Part shown: piece by piece, positions 61,766-64,000 of the stretch
How the letters are laid out: each line of letters starts with the position of its first letter
How positions within the stretch are numbered: the first letter of the stretch is position 1
Notes under the pieces: model-generated
Seen by the model: only the letters and a program-made list of their open reading frames with translations
The model's database searches: none
What the model was told of the DNA's origin: nothing
Program-made: the position numbers and the translations under genes
NCBI RefSeq assembly: GCF_963974575.1
Contig: NZ_CAXBBQ010000001.1
Coordinates: 1 to 64,000, forward strand
Reading direction: 5' to 3'
Source of the DNA: Sphingosinicella sp963974575
GTDB taxonomy: Bacteria; Pseudomonadota; Alphaproteobacteria; Sphingomonadales; Sphingomonadaceae
Length of the DNA stretch: 64,000 nucleotides

Positions 61766-62329
61766 TTATCCAATCTGAACGCGCGTGTCGGACTTGAAGG
61801 CGTACTCAGGCACTTCGAGGTTCTTCGGTGCCGGGCCTTTGCGGATGCGCGCCGCGGTGTCGTAGTGCGAACCGTGGCAGGGGCAGAAGTAGCCGCCGTA
61901 GTCGCCGCGATTCTCGCCTTCCGCAGCGCCGAGCGGCACGCAGCCGAGGTGGGTGCAGACGCCGAGCGTGATCAGCCAGTTCGCCTTGCCTTCCTTGGTG
62001 CGCTCCGCGAGCGTCTGCGGATCGCGCAGGTCCGAAACCGGCACCTTGTTCGCCTCGGCGATCTCGGCGGGCGTCAGGTTGCGCACGAACACGGGCTTGC
62101 CGCGCCAGTTGAGCTTGATCGCCTGCCCGGTCGCGACCGGTGCGAGATCGACCTCGATCGAGGCGAGCGCCAGCACGTCGGCGGACGGATTCATCTGGTC
62201 CACGAGCGGCCAGGCGGCCGCCGCTGCGCCAACGCCCACAAAGGCGCCGGTTGCCACATGGATGAAGTCGCGGCGGCGCACGCCTTCATCGGTGATCGGA
62301 TGACCGGTGGTGTCTTCGACTGTCGTCAT
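61766..62329 (-). CDS. petA: Rieske iron-sulfur subunit of the bc1 complex
   Basis: 187 residues. A twin-arginine-like N-terminus (RRRDFIHVATGAF) leads into the TM anchor. The 2Fe-2S ligands are C125 and H127 (VCTHLGC) and C149 and H152 (CPCHGSHYD), with C130 and C151 as the disulfide pair. It is the first gene of petABC; the promoter lies in the 158 bp between it and trmL. Confidence 0.97.
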   Translation of the reverse strand: MTTVEDTTGHPITDEGVRRRDFIHVATGAFVGVGAAAAAWPLVDQMNPSADVLALASIEVDLAPVATGQAIKLNWRGKPVFVRNLTPAEIAEANKVPVSDLRDPQTLAERTKEGKANWLITLGVCTHLGCVPLGAAEGENRGDYGGYFCPCHGSHYDTAARIRKGPAPKNLEVPEYAFKSDTRVQIG

Positions 62330-62487
62330 TCACTAACCCCGCGAGCGGGAGATATTCGGGCAGGCTCCGCCCGAACGCCCCCTTAGGTTCGATGCTTGGG
62401 CGCCTGATAGCCGCCGATACCCCTCGGCCGCAATGGGCAAAATTGGCGCATTGCTGTGGAAGCATGGCTGGGCTAGCGCAATGCGCC

Positions 62488-62937
62488 ATGCGCATCGCCC
62501 TTTTCCAGCCCGATCTGCCGCCCAACGTCGGCACGCTGGTGCGGATGGGCGCGTGTCTCGGCCTTCCTGTGGATATCATCCGTCCCTGCGGCTTTCCGCT
62601 GGGACGTGAGGCGCTTCGCCGCAGTGCGATGGACTATTTCGAGCACGCCGACATCCACATCCATGCCGATTGGGCCGCGTTTCAGGACAGCGTGCCCGGC
62701 CGTCGCGTTCTGCTGACAACCAAGGCGTCTGTGCCGTATACGGACGCGCGCTACGTCCCGGACGATGTGCTGGTGGTGGGGCAGGAATCGGTGGGCGCCC
62801 CCGATTTCGTGCATGATGCCGCCGCGCTTCGTGTCCGTATCCCGATGAAGCCGGGCCTCCGCTCGCTGAACGTGGCGCTTGCTGCCGCGATGGTGGCGGG
62901 AGAGGCCCTCAGACAGACAGGATTCTCTCCGCAATGA
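62488..62937 (+). CDS. trmL: tRNA (cytidine(34)-2'-O)-methyltransferase
   Basis: SPOUT-class methyltransferase that modifies the wobble nucleotide of tRNA-Leu. It has 149 residues from MRIALFQPDLPPNVGTLVRMGACLG (ATG 62488), the family N-terminus; an ATG at 62464 would add eight residues. The C-terminal knot region is VLVVGQESVGAPDFVHDAAALRVRIPMKPGLRSLNVALAAAMVAGEALRQ (outline). Its stop overlaps the hemF start. Confidence 0.95.
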   Translation: MRIALFQPDLPPNVGTLVRMGACLGLPVDIIRPCGFPLGREALRRSAMDYFEHADIHIHADWAAFQDSVPGRRVLLTTKASVPYTDARYVPDDVLVVGQESVGAPDFVHDAAALRVRIPMKPGLRSLNVALAAAMVAGEALRQTGFSPQ

Positions 62938-63788
62938 CGAGTTTCGACGCCCGCCAGACCGCCGCCGCCGACTGGTTCCGGACCCTTCGCGACCGTATCT
63001 GCGCGGCTTTCGAGGCGCTTGAGGACGATCTCGGCGGCGACGCCGCACCCGGCCGATTCGAACGCAAGAGCTGGGACCGCGCCGATCATACTGGCGCGCC
63101 CGGTGGCGGCGGCACGATGTCGGTGATGAAGGGCCGCGTGTTCGAGAAGGTCGGGGTCAACATCTCCACCGTCCGCGGCGCGTTCGATCCCGAGTTCGCG
63201 AAAACGATCCCCGGCGCGGCGGAAGACCCGCGCTTTTTTGCCACAGGCATCAGCCTCGTCGCGCACATGGTGAACCCGCATGTGCCCGCCGTTCACATGA
63301 ACACGCGCTATCTCGTAACCACGAAAGCCTGGTTCGGCGGCGGGGCGGACCTCAACCCGCCGATTCCGGTGGAGGCGGACACGGCCGACTGGCACGCCGC
63401 CTTCAAGGCCAGCTGCGACCGGCACGACCCCGAATATTTCCCGCGCTTCAAGGCGTGGTGCGACGAGTATTTCTTCATCAAGCACCGCAATGTGGCGCGC
63501 GGGCAGGGCGGCATCTTCTACGATCAGCTCGCGAGCGGCGACTGGGACGCCGACTTCGCCTTCACCCGCGACGTCGGCGAAACGTTCCTGAGCATCTACC
63601 CGGCGCTTGTCAGCCGCCACATGCATGACGACTGGACGGCGGAAGACCGCGCCCGCCAGCTCGCCTACCGGGGCCTCTATACGGAGTTCAACCTCGTCTA
63701 CGACAGGGGAACGCTGTTCGGCCTCAAGACCGGCGGCAACATCGACGCGATCCTGATGAGCCTGCCGCCCGTCGCCACCTGGAGCTAA
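62934..63788 (+). CDS. hemF: Oxygen-dependent coproporphyrinogen III oxidase
   Basis: Converts coproporphyrinogen III to protoporphyrinogen IX in heme synthesis, using O2. It has 284 residues. Features: GGGGTMSVMKGRVFEKVGVNIS, HMVNPHVPAVHMNTRY, WFGGGADLNP, the RGQGGIFYDQL segment and EFNLVYDRGTLFGLKTGGNIDAILMSLPP (outlines). The petABC genes next door use heme, but they are on the other strand. Confidence 0.98.
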   Translation: MTSFDARQTAAADWFRTLRDRICAAFEALEDDLGGDAAPGRFERKSWDRADHTGAPGGGGTMSVMKGRVFEKVGVNISTVRGAFDPEFAKTIPGAAEDPRFFATGISLVAHMVNPHVPAVHMNTRYLVTTKAWFGGGADLNPPIPVEADTADWHAAFKASCDRHDPEYFPRFKAWCDEYFFIKHRNVARGQGGIFYDQLASGDWDADFAFTRDVGETFLSIYPALVSRHMHDDWTAEDRARQLAYRGLYTEFNLVYDRGTLFGLKTGGNIDAILMSLPPVATWS

Positions 63789-64000
63789 GCGGCGAGCTGA
63801 CGGTAGATATTGGCGGACAGCACCGAGACGAAGACGCTGAACATGGCGCCGACGATCGAGATCAGAAGCTCGGTGAGGAAAGACGGATCTTCCGGCGTGC
63901 CGCCCGTGGCGGCGAGCCCGATCGCGCCGACGAGCCCGCTCAAGATCGCGAAGATCAGCACGAACACCGCGAAGATCGCGAAAATACGCCCGACACTGCC
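63785..64000 (-). CDS. Membrane protein of unknown function (5' end outside window)
   Basis: The frame is open to the window edge, so the N-terminus is missing; a GTG at 63967 inside the hydrophobic region is an unlikely start. The 71 visible residues contain two hydrophobic helices (FAIFAVFVLIFAILSGLVGAIGLAA and LLISIVGAMFSVFVSVLSANIY, outlines) joined by GGTPEDPSFL. The hydrophobic C-terminal half resembles the last helices of small multi-pass proteins of unknown function. It overlaps the hemF stop by 4 bases. Confidence 0.65.
   Translation of the reverse strand, partial: GSVGRIFAIFAVFVLIFAILSGLVGAIGLAATGGTPEDPSFLTELLISIVGAMFSVFVSVLSANIYRQLAA

Overview
The window is about 64 kb of a GC-rich alphaproteobacterial chromosome, most likely from the order Sphingomonadales. 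This rests on the gene content and order: ispH-thrB-rnhA, a split glycine decarboxylase (gcvPA/gcvPB), xseB-ispA-coaD-peptidyl-prolyl isomerase-queA-tgt, a Tad/Cpa pilus cluster, a petABC cytochrome bc1 operon and PEP-CTERM proteins. Genes are packed tightly, and many adjacent same-strand genes overlap by ATGA or TGATG. I saw no rRNA, tRNA, insertion sequence, integrase or CRISPR array.

Layout. 1-950: a strikingly AT-rich stretch unlike the rest, with the end of a GTPase-fold gene and an overlapping gene for a two-helix membrane protein; this is the best candidate for an accessory, possibly defensive, system. 992-9068: a LysR regulator divergent from malate synthase G, a porin, a PhoP/PhoQ-like two-component system with PepSY proteins on both sides of a shared promoter region, and a PaaG-type isomerase. 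9065-15075 (minus): an enoyl-CoA hydratase homologue, tgt, a lipoprotein, queA, a cyclophilin, coaD, ispA and xseB. Two small membrane protein genes follow, then the glycine cleavage operon (16375-21564, minus) behind a tandem glycine riboswitch, with an unrelated methyltransferase inside it.

21952-28682: secreted proteins and lipoproteins, ispH-thrB-rnhA, the first PEP-CTERM protein, an FAD oxidoreductase and an alpha/beta hydrolase. 28731-37306 (plus): the Tad pilus machinery cpaA-cpaB-cpaC-cpaD-cpaE-cpaF-tadB-tadC; no pilin, TadE/F/G or TadD gene lies next to it. 37314-41326: a CoA-transferase, a membrane helix-hairpin-helix protein, a lipoprotein, a glutathione transferase-like protein and a DUF1254/DUF1214 pair. 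41367-47045 (minus): glyQ-glyS-ppdK. 47125-50250: a large autotransporter, divergent from an acyl-CoA synthetase. 52048-52842: the second PEP-CTERM protein. 53034-58200 (plus): a TraB/GumN protein, rplY, pth, ychF, a phosphodiesterase and a MaoC dehydratase. 58205-62329 (minus): apt, mtnP and the bc1 complex. 62488-63788 (plus): trmL and hemF, then a membrane protein running off the right edge.

Most of the window is core metabolism and translation. The points most worth following up are: the GTPase/two-helix module at the left edge; matching sigma-54-type promoters, at nearly equal distances, before both PEP-CTERM genes, with a shared upstream motif; a PhoP-box-like direct repeat between the PepSY genes; a hairpin terminator 15 nt before the porin start codon; an AT-rich patch inside glyS; and a methyltransferase gene within the riboswitch-controlled glycine operon.
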